Assembly (NCBI GenBank): GCA_007123695.1
Contig: SLGN01000138.1
Coordinates: 1 to 9,763 of the forward strand
Direction of reading: 5' to 3'
Length of the DNA stretch: 9,763 nt
Source of the DNA: Verrucomicrobiales bacterium
GTDB taxonomy: Bacteria; Verrucomicrobiota; Verrucomicrobiia; Verrucomicrobiales; DEV007
Under the pieces are notes generated by a model that saw only the letters and a program-made list of their open reading frames with translations, did no database searches and was not told the DNA's origin. A program made the translations under genes and the position numbers. Each line of letters opens with the position of its first letter. Position 1 is the first letter of the stretch. Of the stretch, positions 1 through 7,487 are shown one piece after another.

Positions 1-22
1 CGCCCTCGCCCTCGCCCTCGCC
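1..22. repeat. Short hexanucleotide tandem repeat (CGCCCT)n at the window edge
   Basis: The window opens with three complete copies of CGCCCT followed by a partial CGCC. A reading frame open from base 2 gives alternating Ala-Leu through the repeat and ends at a TGA at 89-91. This could be the tail of an upstream gene, but the 29 residues resemble nothing I recognise. The array may continue to the left of the window, so its true length is unknown. Confidence 0.6.
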
Positions 23-213
23 AAGCCAGGCCCTTGCCGGGACACCGATCCTCCCAATCCATCCGGGCGTGATCCGGTCGCAGGGAGATGAGGGGAAGGC
101 GCGGGACCATCGGGATTGAACCGTCACGAACCGTCAAGCCTCGAAACCTGCCGACCGTGATGCGGGCGCTTTCGCAATCATCGGGACGCCCGCGGCATGG
201 CAGGATCGTCACC

Positions 214-507
214 GTGATTCTTCGGCACAACCTCAAGCAGCTCTTTTTGGCTCCCTTGCATCTCCTCGCCTCGGCCCTCGCCTATTGGTTTTGTTGGCGC
301 CTATGCGAGCGCTTCCGAAACCTCATTCCTTGGCACGACGCGGCTCGGGAACGCTTCGAGCGTTGGCACCGCTTCGCCGAGGAGCGCGGAGGGTGGCATT
401 CCGAGGCGCTCTACTCGCAGGATCCCGAGGCTCTCGACTGGCTCATCCTCTCGGGCTGCCTCGACCACAGTCCCACCAAGGCTCTCGTCGCGTTCCGGAA
501 GCGATGA
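214..507 (+). CDS. Small hypothetical protein with a possible N-terminal membrane helix
   Basis: I do not recognise this gene. From the GTG at 214 it encodes 97 residues. Residues about 10-28 form a hydrophobic, aromatic-rich stretch (LFLAPLHLLASALAYWFCW) that could span a membrane. The rest is soluble, charged and rich in Trp, Arg and His (for example WHDAARERFERWHRF), ending in Arg-Lys-Arg. I chose the GTG because an AGGA lies 8 bases upstream and because codon use becomes coding-like from here. In-frame ATGs at 160 and 88 would add 18 and 42 residues that look like random translation. The ATG at 88 overlaps the stop of a frame entering from the left. It ends about 200 bases before the DUF1501 gene, so it is probably a separate transcription unit. 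It could also be the remnant of a longer decayed gene. Confidence 0.42.
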   Translation: MILRHNLKQLFLAPLHLLASALAYWFCWRLCERFRNLIPWHDAARERFERWHRFAEERGGWHSEALYSQDPEALDWLILSGCLDHSPTKALVAFRKR

Positions 508-539
508 AATCTTCCGCCGGGGGTTGCGGCGACGGGCGT

Positions 540-572
540 GGCGGGAGCCAGGGGAATCTCTGGCTACCCGCC
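540..572 (+). terminator. Strong hairpin downstream of the small ORF, possible terminator or leader structure
   Basis: Bases 540-551 (GGCGGGAGCCAG) pair with 560-572, leaving an 8-base loop (GGGAATCT) and a single bulged A at 566. That makes a 12-bp, mostly G-C stem. It starts 33 bases after the stop at 507 and lies 132 bases before the next start codon. No run of T follows, so a classical intrinsic terminator is not shown. A terminator of the weak-U type, an RNA-stabilising stem, or a leader element of the downstream gene are all possible. Confidence 0.4.
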
Positions 573-703
573 TTCTCGAAGGGAGTCCCGGACGAGCTCT
601 TCCGCCATAACGGGATCACGCGCATGGTTTCCCCGGCGGATCGCTGGATAATGAAGCTCCACATCGTCTTGGATTCTAGATTCCCAGCCTTCCCGTATCT
701 CCC

Positions 704-2107
704 ATGTCCTCCCCCTTTCGCTGTTCCGGCCCGCTCGACCGACGGGGTTTCATGCAGGTCGGCCTCGCCGGGATGGCGACGCTCTCCTGGCCCGCCTTGC
801 TGAAGCTGCGCGCCGCCAACGCCGCCCTGCCGCAGTCCGAGCGCAAGGCGATCATCATGGTCTGGCTTCCCGGCGGGCAGTCGCACATCGACACCTACGA
901 TCCCAAGCCCGACGCCGGCAGCGAATATCGCGGCCCTTTCAAGACCATCTCGACGAAGGTTCCCGGCATGCAGTTCACCGAGCTGCTTCCGATGAACGCC
1001 AAGATCGCCGACAAGTTCACGGTCCTGCGCTCGATGCACCAGAAGGCCGGCGGCCACCCTGCGGGCTCGATGCAGATGCTGTCGGGCGACAGCGACGTCC
1101 GGGACAAGCCGAAGCCGCGCCTCCCCGATTGGATGTCGGTGGCGCACTACCTGCGCTCGCAGGAAAGCCGGCGCGAGAACCCGCTTCCGAACTACATCGG
1201 GGTCAACCCGCCCCTCGAATACAACGGCCCCGCCTACCTCGGCGACGCCTACGCGCCCTTTTCGGTCAGCGACGATCCGAACCGTCCCAACTTTTCCGTG
1301 CCCAACATCGGCCTCTCCGACCCCGCCGAGACCCGCCGCCTCAGCGACCGCGTCGCCCTGCGCAAGAGCCTCGACCGGCTCGAGCGCGCCTTCGACAACG
1401 AGGGCGAGCTCGGCGCCCTCGACGAATTCGAGGCCCAGGCCATGACTCTGCTGACCAATCCGCAGACCCGCGACGCCTTCGATCTCGGCAAGGAGGAAGA
1501 CGCCGTCCGGGACCGATACGGGCGCAACCGATGGGGGCAGCAGCTCCTCCTCGCCCGCCGCCTCGTCGAGGCCGGGGTGGAGATCGTCACCAGCAGCCTC
1601 AACGGCCCCCTCTGCGGGCGCGTGCGCAACTGGGACGACCACGCCGTGAATCAGCACCAGTTCGAGGCGCTGCGTTTCCGCATGCCGACCTACGACCGCG
1701 CCGTCTCCGCCCTGATCGAGGACATCTACGCCCGCGGGCTCGACCAGCGCGTCCTCGTGGTCGTCACTGGCGAGTTCGGCCGGACACCCAAGATCAGCTT
1801 CGACCGCAGCACCGGGGCCGGCGACGCGAGCGCACCCGCCGGCACCCTGCAGCCCGGCCGCGACCACTGGCCGCGCGCCTTCTCCAACGTCTGGGCCGGC
1901 GGCGGACTCCAGACCGGCGGCGTCATCGGAGCGAGCGACAAGCGTGGCGAAGATGTGGTGGAGCGGCCCTGCGGTCCCGGCGACTTTCTCGCCACGATCT
2001 ACCACCACCTCGGGATCGACTCGTCGAAAGTCACCATCGACGACTTCAACGGCCGGCCCACTCCCATCGTCGACCACGGCAGACCGATTCCGGAACTGGT
2101 GGCCTGA
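704..2107 (+). CDS. DUF1501 family protein (upstream copy), Tat-type leader
   Basis: This 467-residue protein belongs to DUF1501, a family related to alkaline phosphatase/sulfatase-fold hydrolases; its substrate is unknown. The leader has twin arginines at 13-14 in DRRGFMQVG followed by a weakly hydrophobic stretch to about residue 40, as expected for Tat export of a folded, metal-bearing enzyme. Family signatures are GGQSHIDTYDPKP at 57-69 (His61 and Asp63 are likely metal-site residues), GEFGRTP at 356-362 and GRDHW at 385-389. The C-terminus (TIYHHLGID, then IVDHGRPIPELVA) is typical, so the protein looks full length. The ATG at 704 places the twin arginines close to the N-terminus; no Shine-Dalgarno sequence precedes it. 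A 215-base leader separates it from the large cytochrome-type gene. It is clearly divergent from the second DUF1501 protein at 7996. The family call is firm; the catalytic role is inference. Confidence 0.95.
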   Translation: MSSPFRCSGPLDRRGFMQVGLAGMATLSWPALLKLRAANAALPQSERKAIIMVWLPGGQSHIDTYDPKPDAGSEYRGPFKTISTKVPGMQFTELLPMNAKIADKFTVLRSMHQKAGGHPAGSMQMLSGDSDVRDKPKPRLPDWMSVAHYLRSQESRRENPLPNYIGVNPPLEYNGPAYLGDAYAPFSVSDDPNRPNFSVPNIGLSDPAETRRLSDRVALRKSLDRLERAFDNEGELGALDEFEAQAMTLLTNPQTRDAFDLGKEEDAVRDRYGRNRWGQQLLLARRLVEAGVEIVTSSLNGPLCGRVRNWDDHAVNQHQFEALRFRMPTYDRAVSALIEDIYARGLDQRVLVVVTGEFGRTPKISFDRSTGAGDASAPAGTLQPGRDHWPRAFSNVWAGGGLQTGGVIGASDKRGEDVVERPCGPGDFLATIYHHLGIDSSKVTIDDFNGRPTPIVDHGRPIPELVA

Positions 2108-2117
2108 GACCGCTCCC

Positions 2118-2155
2118 CGAACCGCCAAGTCGCGGAACAAAGCTGCGGCGGTTCG
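2118..2155 (+). terminator. Inverted repeat just after the first DUF1501 gene
   Basis: CGAACCGCC at 2118-2126 is perfectly complemented by GGCGGTTCG at 2147-2155, with a 20-base loop. It begins 10 bases after the DUF1501 stop codon, where a terminator or an mRNA 3' end-protecting stem would sit. There is no T tract after it, so the role as terminator is a positional inference. Confidence 0.38.
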
Positions 2156-2217
2156 AGAAACTCGGAAGCTTCGGTCGCGGAATTCTCCGACCGGACCCCG
2201 ACAGCTCTGCATCGTTA

Positions 2218-2229
2218 CGAACGCGTTCG
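2218..2229. promoter_or_regulatory. Perfect 12-bp palindrome in the leader of the large gene
   Basis: CGAACGCGTTCG is an exact palindrome located 94 bases upstream of the start at 2323. Its uninterrupted two-fold symmetry is what a small dimeric repressor site would look like. It is also CpG-rich, so in a high-GC genome it could arise by chance. No promoter hexamers I would defend were found around it. Confidence 0.25.
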
Positions 2230-2274
2230 CGTGAATTTCGGCTCTTCCGAATTGGAAGTAACGTTAAATTAGAT

Positions 2275-2297
2275 CCGGATGGTCCGTCCCCATCCGG
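2275..2297 (+). promoter_or_regulatory. Hairpin in the 5' leader, 25 bases before the large ORF
   Basis: CCGGATGG (2275-2282) and CCATCCGG (2290-2297) form a perfect 8-bp stem with a 7-base loop. An AT-richer patch (AACGTTAAATTAGA) lies immediately upstream, the only such patch in this spacer. If transcription starts in or before that patch, the stem would lie in the 5' untranslated region close to the start at 2323 and could affect ribosome access. The function is inferred only from position and symmetry. Confidence 0.35.
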
Positions 2298-2322
2298 TTC
2301 ATCCCCTGCCCCCCAAAGACCC

Positions 2323-5300
2323 ATGCGAAGCCGCCCCCCCGTCTTCCTCCCCCTCGCACTGCTGCTCCTCGGGCCCCTCCCGTCCGACGCCGCTTCCGAT
2401 CCCGCCGACCAAGGACTCCCCGAACGCGTCAGCTACTACGAGCATGTGCGTCCCGTCTTCCAGGCGAAGTGCCAGGGCTGCCACCAGCCCGCCAAGGCCA
2501 AGGCCGACTACATCATGACCGAGGTCGAGTCGCTCGCCGCTGGCGGGGAGAGCGGCCCCGCAGTGGTCCCCGGCAAGCCGGAAGAGAGCTACCTCCTCGA
2601 GCTGGTCGTCACCGCGCCCGGCGAGAAGCGTCCGGAGATGCCGCCCAAGGACGAGCCTCTTTCCGAATACGAGGTCGCCCTGGTGAAGAAATGGATCGAG
2701 CAAGGCGCGGGCGACGACACTCCCGAAAACGCGCGCCAGGAATACACCATGGAGAACCCGCCGCGCTACGCCGTGCCCCCGGTGGTCGTCTCGCTGGACT
2801 ACTCTCCCGACGGCGCCCTCCTCGCGGTGGCCGGATTCCACGAGGTGCTCGTCCACAAGGCCGACGGCTCCGGCCTCGTCAAGCGTCTCGTCGGCCTCTC
2901 CGAGCGCATCCAGTCGGTGCGCTTCTCTCCCGACGGCAAGCGTCTCGCCGTCGCCGGCGGCCTGCCCGGACGCATGGGCGAAATCCAAATCTGGGACGTG
3001 GCCAAGTCCGAACTCGTCCTTTCCAAGATCGTCGGCTTCGACACCGCCTACGGCGCGAGCTGGTCTCCCGACGGCGAACTCGTCGCCTTCGGCCTGCCCG
3101 ACAACACGGTGCGGGCGATCAAGGCGTCGAACGGCGAGCAAGTCCTCTTCATGGGCGGGCACAACGACTGGGTCCTCGACACGGCCTGGTCGGTCTCGGG
3201 CGAGCATCTCGTCTCGGTGGGCCGCGACATGACGGCGAAGCTCACCGAAGCCGCCTCCGAACGCTTCATCGACAACCTCACCTCCATCACCCCCGGCGCC
3301 CTCGCCGGCGGCCTCAACTCGGTCGATCGCCACCCCTCGCAGGACCACGTGCTCGTGGGCGGTTCCGACGGAGTCCCGCAGATCTACCGGATGAAGCGCG
3401 AGACCGCCCGCAAGATCGGCGACAACGCCAACCTCATCCGCAAGTATCCCGCGATGAAGGGCCGCATCTGGGACGCCGCCTTCGCCCCCGACGGCAAGAC
3501 CTTCGCCGCCGTGGCCAGCCTCGACGGCTCCGGCCAGATCCACCTCTTCAAGTCCGAATACGACGCCACCATCACCCCCGAGCTGAAGAAGCTTTTCGAA
3601 ACGGTGCGCCGCGCCCCCGGCGGCGCCGACAAGGACGATCCCACCATCGAGGAGTTCCACACCCGCGGGGCCGAGCGGCTCGGAGCCCTCGACGTCCCCG
3701 CGGCGATGTACGCGGTCGCCTTCTCCCCCGACGGCAAGACCGTCGCCACCGGCGGAGCCGACGGGCTCGTGCGCCTGCTCGACGCGAAGACTCTGAAGGA
3801 ACGCTCCAGCTTCGAGCCCATCGCCATCGACGCGACCCTGCCCGACGTGGCTCCCGACCCCGCCCTGACGGACCGGAAAAAGGCGAAGCTCCACGAGACC
3901 CTCGGCAGCCTGCCCGAAGGCCGCAGCGTCGTTTCCGTCTCGCTCGCGCCGCGCGAAATTGCCTTCGACTCGCCCGAGCGCTACTTCCAGGTCCTCGCCA
4001 CCGCGACCCTCGACGACGGCACCGTCGCCGACGTCACCGGCGAGGTGCGCTGGAGCGTGGAGGGCGGATCCGCCTCCGTCGACGAGCGCGGCATCGTGCG
4101 CCCGCTCGAGGGCGGCGAGGGGAGCCTCTCGGCGACCCTCGGCGAGCACAGCGCCAGCGTTCCGGTCCGCTACGCCCCCGCCGAGACGCCCGCGCCGCTC
4201 GACTTCGTCCAGGACGTCAATCCCGTCATCACCCGGCTCGGCTGCAACATGGGCACCTGCCACGGCGCCAACGACGGAAAGGGCGGCTTCAAGCTCAGCC
4301 TGCGCGGCTACGACCCGCTCTACGACGTGCGCGGCTTCTCCGACGACCACACCGCGCGCCGGGTCAACTTCGCCTCGCCCGACGACTCCTTGATGCTGCT
4401 CAAGGCCACCGGCGCCGTCCCGCACGAAGCCGGGATGCTCACCGACCACGGGTCGCGCTACTACCACGTCATCCGCGAGTGGATCGCCTCGGGCGCGCCC
4501 CTCGACACCGAGGCCCCGCGGGTCGCCTCCATCGAGATCTTCCCCAAGAATCCCGTCGTCCAGAATCTCGGCGGACGCCAGCAGTTCCGCGTCGTGGCGC
4601 GCTACGCCGACGGAGCGACGCGCGACGTCACCCTCGAGTCCTTCATCGAGTCGGGCGACACCGAAATCGCCGAGCACGACGACTTCGGGCTGCTCCACAC
4701 GGTGCGCCGGGGCGAGACCGCTATCCTCGCCCGCTACGAGGGCGCCTACGCCGCCACGACCCTCACGGTCATGGGCGACCGCGAGGGCTTCACCTGGGAG
4801 GCGCCCGAGACCTGGGGCGAGATCGACAAGCTCGTCGCCGCGAAGTGGGAGCGCATGAAGCTGCGCCCCAGCGAACTTTGCAGCGACGAGGAATTCGTCC
4901 GCCGCATCCACCTCGACCTGACAGGGTTGCCTCCGTCGTCCGACAGGGTCAAATCCTTCCTCGCCGACGAGCGCCCCACCCGCGAGAAGCGCGACGCCCT
5001 CGTCGACGAGCTGCTCGCCACCCCCGAATACACCGACCACTGGGCCAACAAGTGGAGCGATCTGCTGCAAGTGAACTCCAAGTTCCTCGGCGACGAGGGC
5101 GCCCGCCTCTACCGCGACTGGATCCGCAGCGAGATTGGTGCCAACACCCCCTACGACCAGTTCGCCTACAAGATCCTCACCGCGAGCGGGTCGAACAAGG
5201 AGAACCCCGCCGCGAGCTACTACAAGATCCTGCGGGATCCCGACGAAATCGTCGAGAACACCACCCACCTCTTCCTCGCGACCCGCTTCAACTGCAACAA

Positions 5301-7479
5301 GTGCCACGACCACCCCTTCGAGCGCTGGACGCAGGACCAGTACTACGAGACCGCCGCCTACTTCGCCCAGACCGGCTTGGAGCGGGATGCGAAGAACGCC
5401 CCCAGCCAGAACATCGGCGGCAGCGCCGTCGATGGGGCCAAACCCCTCTACGAAATCGTCGTCGACAAGCCCGAGGGCGAGCTCACGCACGAGCGCACCG
5501 GCGAGGTCGCTCCGCCCGCCTTCCCCTACGAGACCGCCCTCGCCAAGGCCGATTTCGCCGAGCCCGGAAAGCCGACGCGCCGCGAGCAGTTCGCCGCCTG
5601 GGTCGTCTCCCCCGAGAATCCCTACTTCGCCGCCAGCTACGCGAACCGCCTCTGGGGCTATCTGCTCGGGACCGGTCTGATCGAGCCGCTCGACGACATC
5701 CGCGCCGGCAATCCCCCGACCAATCCCCAACTGCTCGACCACCTCTCCTCGCGCCTCGTCGCCTCGGGCTTCGACACCCGCGCCCTCGTCGCCGAGATCT
5801 GCAAGTCGCGCACCTACCAGCTCTCCATCGAGGCCAACGAATGGAACGCCGACGACGAGATCAACTACTCGCGTGCCAAGGCCCGCCGCCTCCCCGCCGA
5901 GGTCCTCTACGACGCGGTGCATTTCGCCGCCGGCAGCGTCCCCGAGATCCCCGGAGCCGGTCGCGGGGTGCGCGCCAGCCAGCTCCCCGACGCCAAGCTC
6001 GACCTCAAGAGCGGCTTCCTCGCCAACCTCGGCCGCCCCGTGCGGGAGAGCGCCTGCGAGTGCGAGCGATCCTCCGAGCTGCAGATGAGCGCGGTCATGG
6101 CCTTCCTCTCCGGGCCCGCCGTCGGCGACGCCATCGGAGCCGAGGACAGCGAGCTGGCGCGGCTTGTCGCCGCCGAACCCGACGACCGCAAGCTCGTCGA
6201 GGAGATCTACTACCGCTTCCTCGCCCGGGCACCGAGCGAGAGCGAGATTGAGGCCGCGCTCGCCGTCGTCGGCCAGGTCGAGGAAGACCACCGGGCCCTC
6301 ATCGCCAAGCTGGCCAAGGCCGAGGCCGCTTGGGTGCCCGAAAAGAGCCGCCGAGAGATCGACCGCCTCCAGTCCATCGCCAAGGCGGAATCCGAGCTCG
6401 CCGCCTACCGGCCCGAAGCCGCCAAGAAAAAGACCGAGGACGAAGCCGCCCAGAAGGGCCGCATCGAAGCCGCCGCCAAGGCACTCGCCGAGCACGAAGC
6501 CACCCTCGCCAAAAAGGCCGCCGAATGGGAAAAGGGCCTCGCCATCTCCACCTTCTGGACCCAGTGGAAGCCGCTCACACCCTCCGCCGCCGAGGCCGAC
6601 GCGAGAAGCGGGCTCAAGCTCGCCGTCGAGGCCGGCGGCACCGTCCTCGCGAGCGGCCCCAGCAAGGCGACCGTCTACACCATCGCCATCCCCCTCGAAA
6701 AAGGCGCCACCCTGACCGGACTCCAGATCGAGGCCCTGACCGACGAGCGTCTCCCCGGCTACGGACCCGGACTCAACGCCAACGGCAACTTCGTCGTCAG
6801 CGAGATCTCCGCCACCTTCCTGCCCGAAGGCGGCGATCCCAAAAAGCCCCTCTCCGCGAAATTCGCCGACGCCCGCACCGAGCACATCCAGCAGGGCTTC
6901 GACGTCAAAGCCTCCATCAACGGAAAAGCCACCCGGGACATCAAGGGCTGGGCCGTGGCCGGCAACGATCGGCAGCCCAACTGGGCCCGCTACCGCTTTG
7001 CTCAGCCGCTCGACACGGGCGAGAAAGGCGGCGTCCTCACCCTGACGATCCAATGCCAGTACGGCGGTGGCGAATACGCTCTCGGAAAGTTCCGGGTCTG
7101 GGCCACCGGCGACGAGGCACCCCTCGAGCCCGGCCTGCCCGCCGCCGTCGCCGCCGCGCTCGGTCGCGCCCCGGCGTCGCGCTCCGAAGAAGCCGCATCG
7201 CTCGTTCTCGCCCACTTCCGCGAGCGCGACCGCGAGCTCCACGTCCTCGCCGCCAAGCTCGCCGCCGAGAAAAAGCCGCTGCCGCCCGACGCCAAGCTGC
7301 TCGCCCTCGAAGCCGCCGTGAAGCGGGCCGAGCAGCCCATCAAGGAGGATCCCAAGCTCCTCGAACTGCGCGACAACATCGACCACTCCACCCGCCAGGC
7401 CGCCGACCGCCGCCTCACCGCCGCCCAAGATCTCGCCTGGGCTCTTGTCAACAGCCCCTCGTTCCTCTTCAATCGGTAG
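2323..7479 (+). CDS. Giant secreted planctomycete-type cytochrome / WD40 / DUF1549 / DUF1553 fusion protein
   Basis: This is a 1718-residue exported protein of unknown substrate. Domains in order: Sec signal peptide (1 to about 24, no lipobox Cys); cytochrome-c-like PSCyt1 domain (about 37-125, C50-x2-C53-H54, with M106 in MPPK as a candidate axial ligand); seven WD40-like repeats, mostly with SPDG-type turns (about 150-495); Ig-like Big_2-type domain (about 535-617); second cytochrome-like motif C641-x4-C646-H647 followed by GKGGFKLSLRGYDP; second Big_2-like domain (about 735-817); DUF1549/PSCyt2 (about 830-1025, RRIHLDLTGLPP from 860, C991-x2-C994-H995-DHPFERW); DUF1553/PSD1 (about 1086-1316, with RPVRESACECERSSE around C1245 and C1247). 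A charged coiled coil (about 1320-1407) and a beta-rich region (about 1410-1605) follow, before the canonical DUF1553 end DLAWALVNSPSFLFNR. The reading frame is open far upstream, but the ATG at 2323 is chosen because it starts the signal peptide. No Shine-Dalgarno sequence is evident. The DUF1501 neighbours fit the usual pairing. Electron transfer linked to periplasmic or surface substrate breakdown is a plausible but unproven role. Confidence 0.95.
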   Translation: MRSRPPVFLPLALLLLGPLPSDAASDPADQGLPERVSYYEHVRPVFQAKCQGCHQPAKAKADYIMTEVESLAAGGESGPAVVPGKPEESYLLELVVTAPGEKRPEMPPKDEPLSEYEVALVKKWIEQGAGDDTPENARQEYTMENPPRYAVPPVVVSLDYSPDGALLAVAGFHEVLVHKADGSGLVKRLVGLSERIQSVRFSPDGKRLAVAGGLPGRMGEIQIWDVAKSELVLSKIVGFDTAYGASWSPDGELVAFGLPDNTVRAIKASNGEQVLFMGGHNDWVLDTAWSVSGEHLVSVGRDMTAKLTEAASERFIDNLTSITPGALAGGLNSVDRHPSQDHVLVGGSDGVPQIYRMKRETARKIGDNANLIRKYPAMKGRIWDAAFAPDGKTFAAVASLDGSGQIHLFKSEYDATITPELKKLFETVRRAPGGADKDDPTIEEFHTRGAERLGALDVPAAMYAVAFSPDGKTVATGGADGLVRLLDAKTLKERSSFEPIAIDATLPDVAPDPALTDRKKAKLHETLGSLPEGRSVVSVSLAPREIAFDSPERYFQVLATATLDDGTVADVTGEVRWSVEGGSASVDERGIVRPLEGGEGSLSATLGEHSASVPVRYAPAETPAPLDFVQDVNPVITRLGCNMGTCHGANDGKGGFKLSLRGYDPLYDVRGFSDDHTARRVNFASPDDSLMLLKATGAVPHEAGMLTDHGSRYYHVIREWIASGAPLDTEAPRVASIEIFPKNPVVQNLGGRQQFRVVARYADGATRDVTLESFIESGDTEIAEHDDFGLLHTVRRGETAILARYEGAYAATTLTVMGDREGFTWEAPETWGEIDKLVAAKWERMKLRPSELCSDEEFVRRIHLDLTGLPPSSDRVKSFLADERPTREKRDALVDELLATPEYTDHWANKWSDLLQVNSKFLGDEGARLYRDWIRSEIGANTPYDQFAYKILTASGSNKENPAASYYKILRDPDEIVENTTHLFLATRFNCNKCHDHPFERWTQDQYYETAAYFAQTGLERDAKNAPSQNIGGSAVDGAKPLYEIVVDKPEGELTHERTGEVAPPAFPYETALAKADFAEPGKPTRREQFAAWVVSPENPYFAASYANRLWGYLLGTGLIEPLDDIRAGNPPTNPQLLDHLSSRLVASGFDTRALVAEICKSRTYQLSIEANEWNADDEINYSRAKARRLPAEVLYDAVHFAAGSVPEIPGAGRGVRASQLPDAKLDLKSGFLANLGRPVRESACECERSSELQMSAVMAFLSGPAVGDAIGAEDSELARLVAAEPDDRKLVEEIYYRFLARAPSESEIEAALAVVGQVEEDHRALIAKLAKAEAAWVPEKSRREIDRLQSIAKAESELAAYRPEAAKKKTEDEAAQKGRIEAAAKALAEHEATLAKKAAEWEKGLAISTFWTQWKPLTPSAAEADARSGLKLAVEAGGTVLASGPSKATVYTIAIPLEKGATLTGLQIEALTDERLPGYGPGLNANGNFVVSEISATFLPEGGDPKKPLSAKFADARTEHIQQGFDVKASINGKATRDIKGWAVAGNDRQPNWARYRFAQPLDTGEKGGVLTLTIQCQYGGGEYALGKFRVWATGDEAPLEPGLPAAVAAALGRAPASRSEEAASLVLAHFRERDRELHVLAAKLAAEKKPLPPDAKLLALEAAVKRAEQPIKEDPKLLELRDNIDHSTRQAADRRLTAAQDLAWALVNSPSFLFNR

Positions 7480-7487
7480 TCCCGCCA

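Noticed and set aside
625..652. Possible promoter before the first DUF1501 gene, with GATAAT at 647-652
   Set aside because: No acceptable -35 element at the right spacing, and a single AT-rich hexamer is weak evidence.
504..803. A frame starting at an ATG that overlaps the stop of the small ORF (ATGA at 504-507)
   Set aside because: The translation is Gly/Pro/Ser-rich without recognisable features, and it runs about 100 bases into the DUF1501 gene in another frame.
443..2212. A 589-codon minus-strand frame covering the first DUF1501 gene
   Set aside because: Compositionally an antisense shadow (Val/Ala/Gly/Asp rich), while the + strand encodes all DUF1501 signatures.
2252..2270. Possible promoter in the leader of the giant gene (TTGGAA and TTAAAT)
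   Set aside because: The two hexamers are far too close together (6-base gap), and no other pairing gives 16-18 base spacing.
1129..2322. N-terminal extension of the giant gene back to the ATG at 1129
   Set aside because: It overlaps the DUF1501 gene out of frame and translates to Arg/Pro-rich shadow sequence. The signal peptide beginning at 2323 marks the true start.
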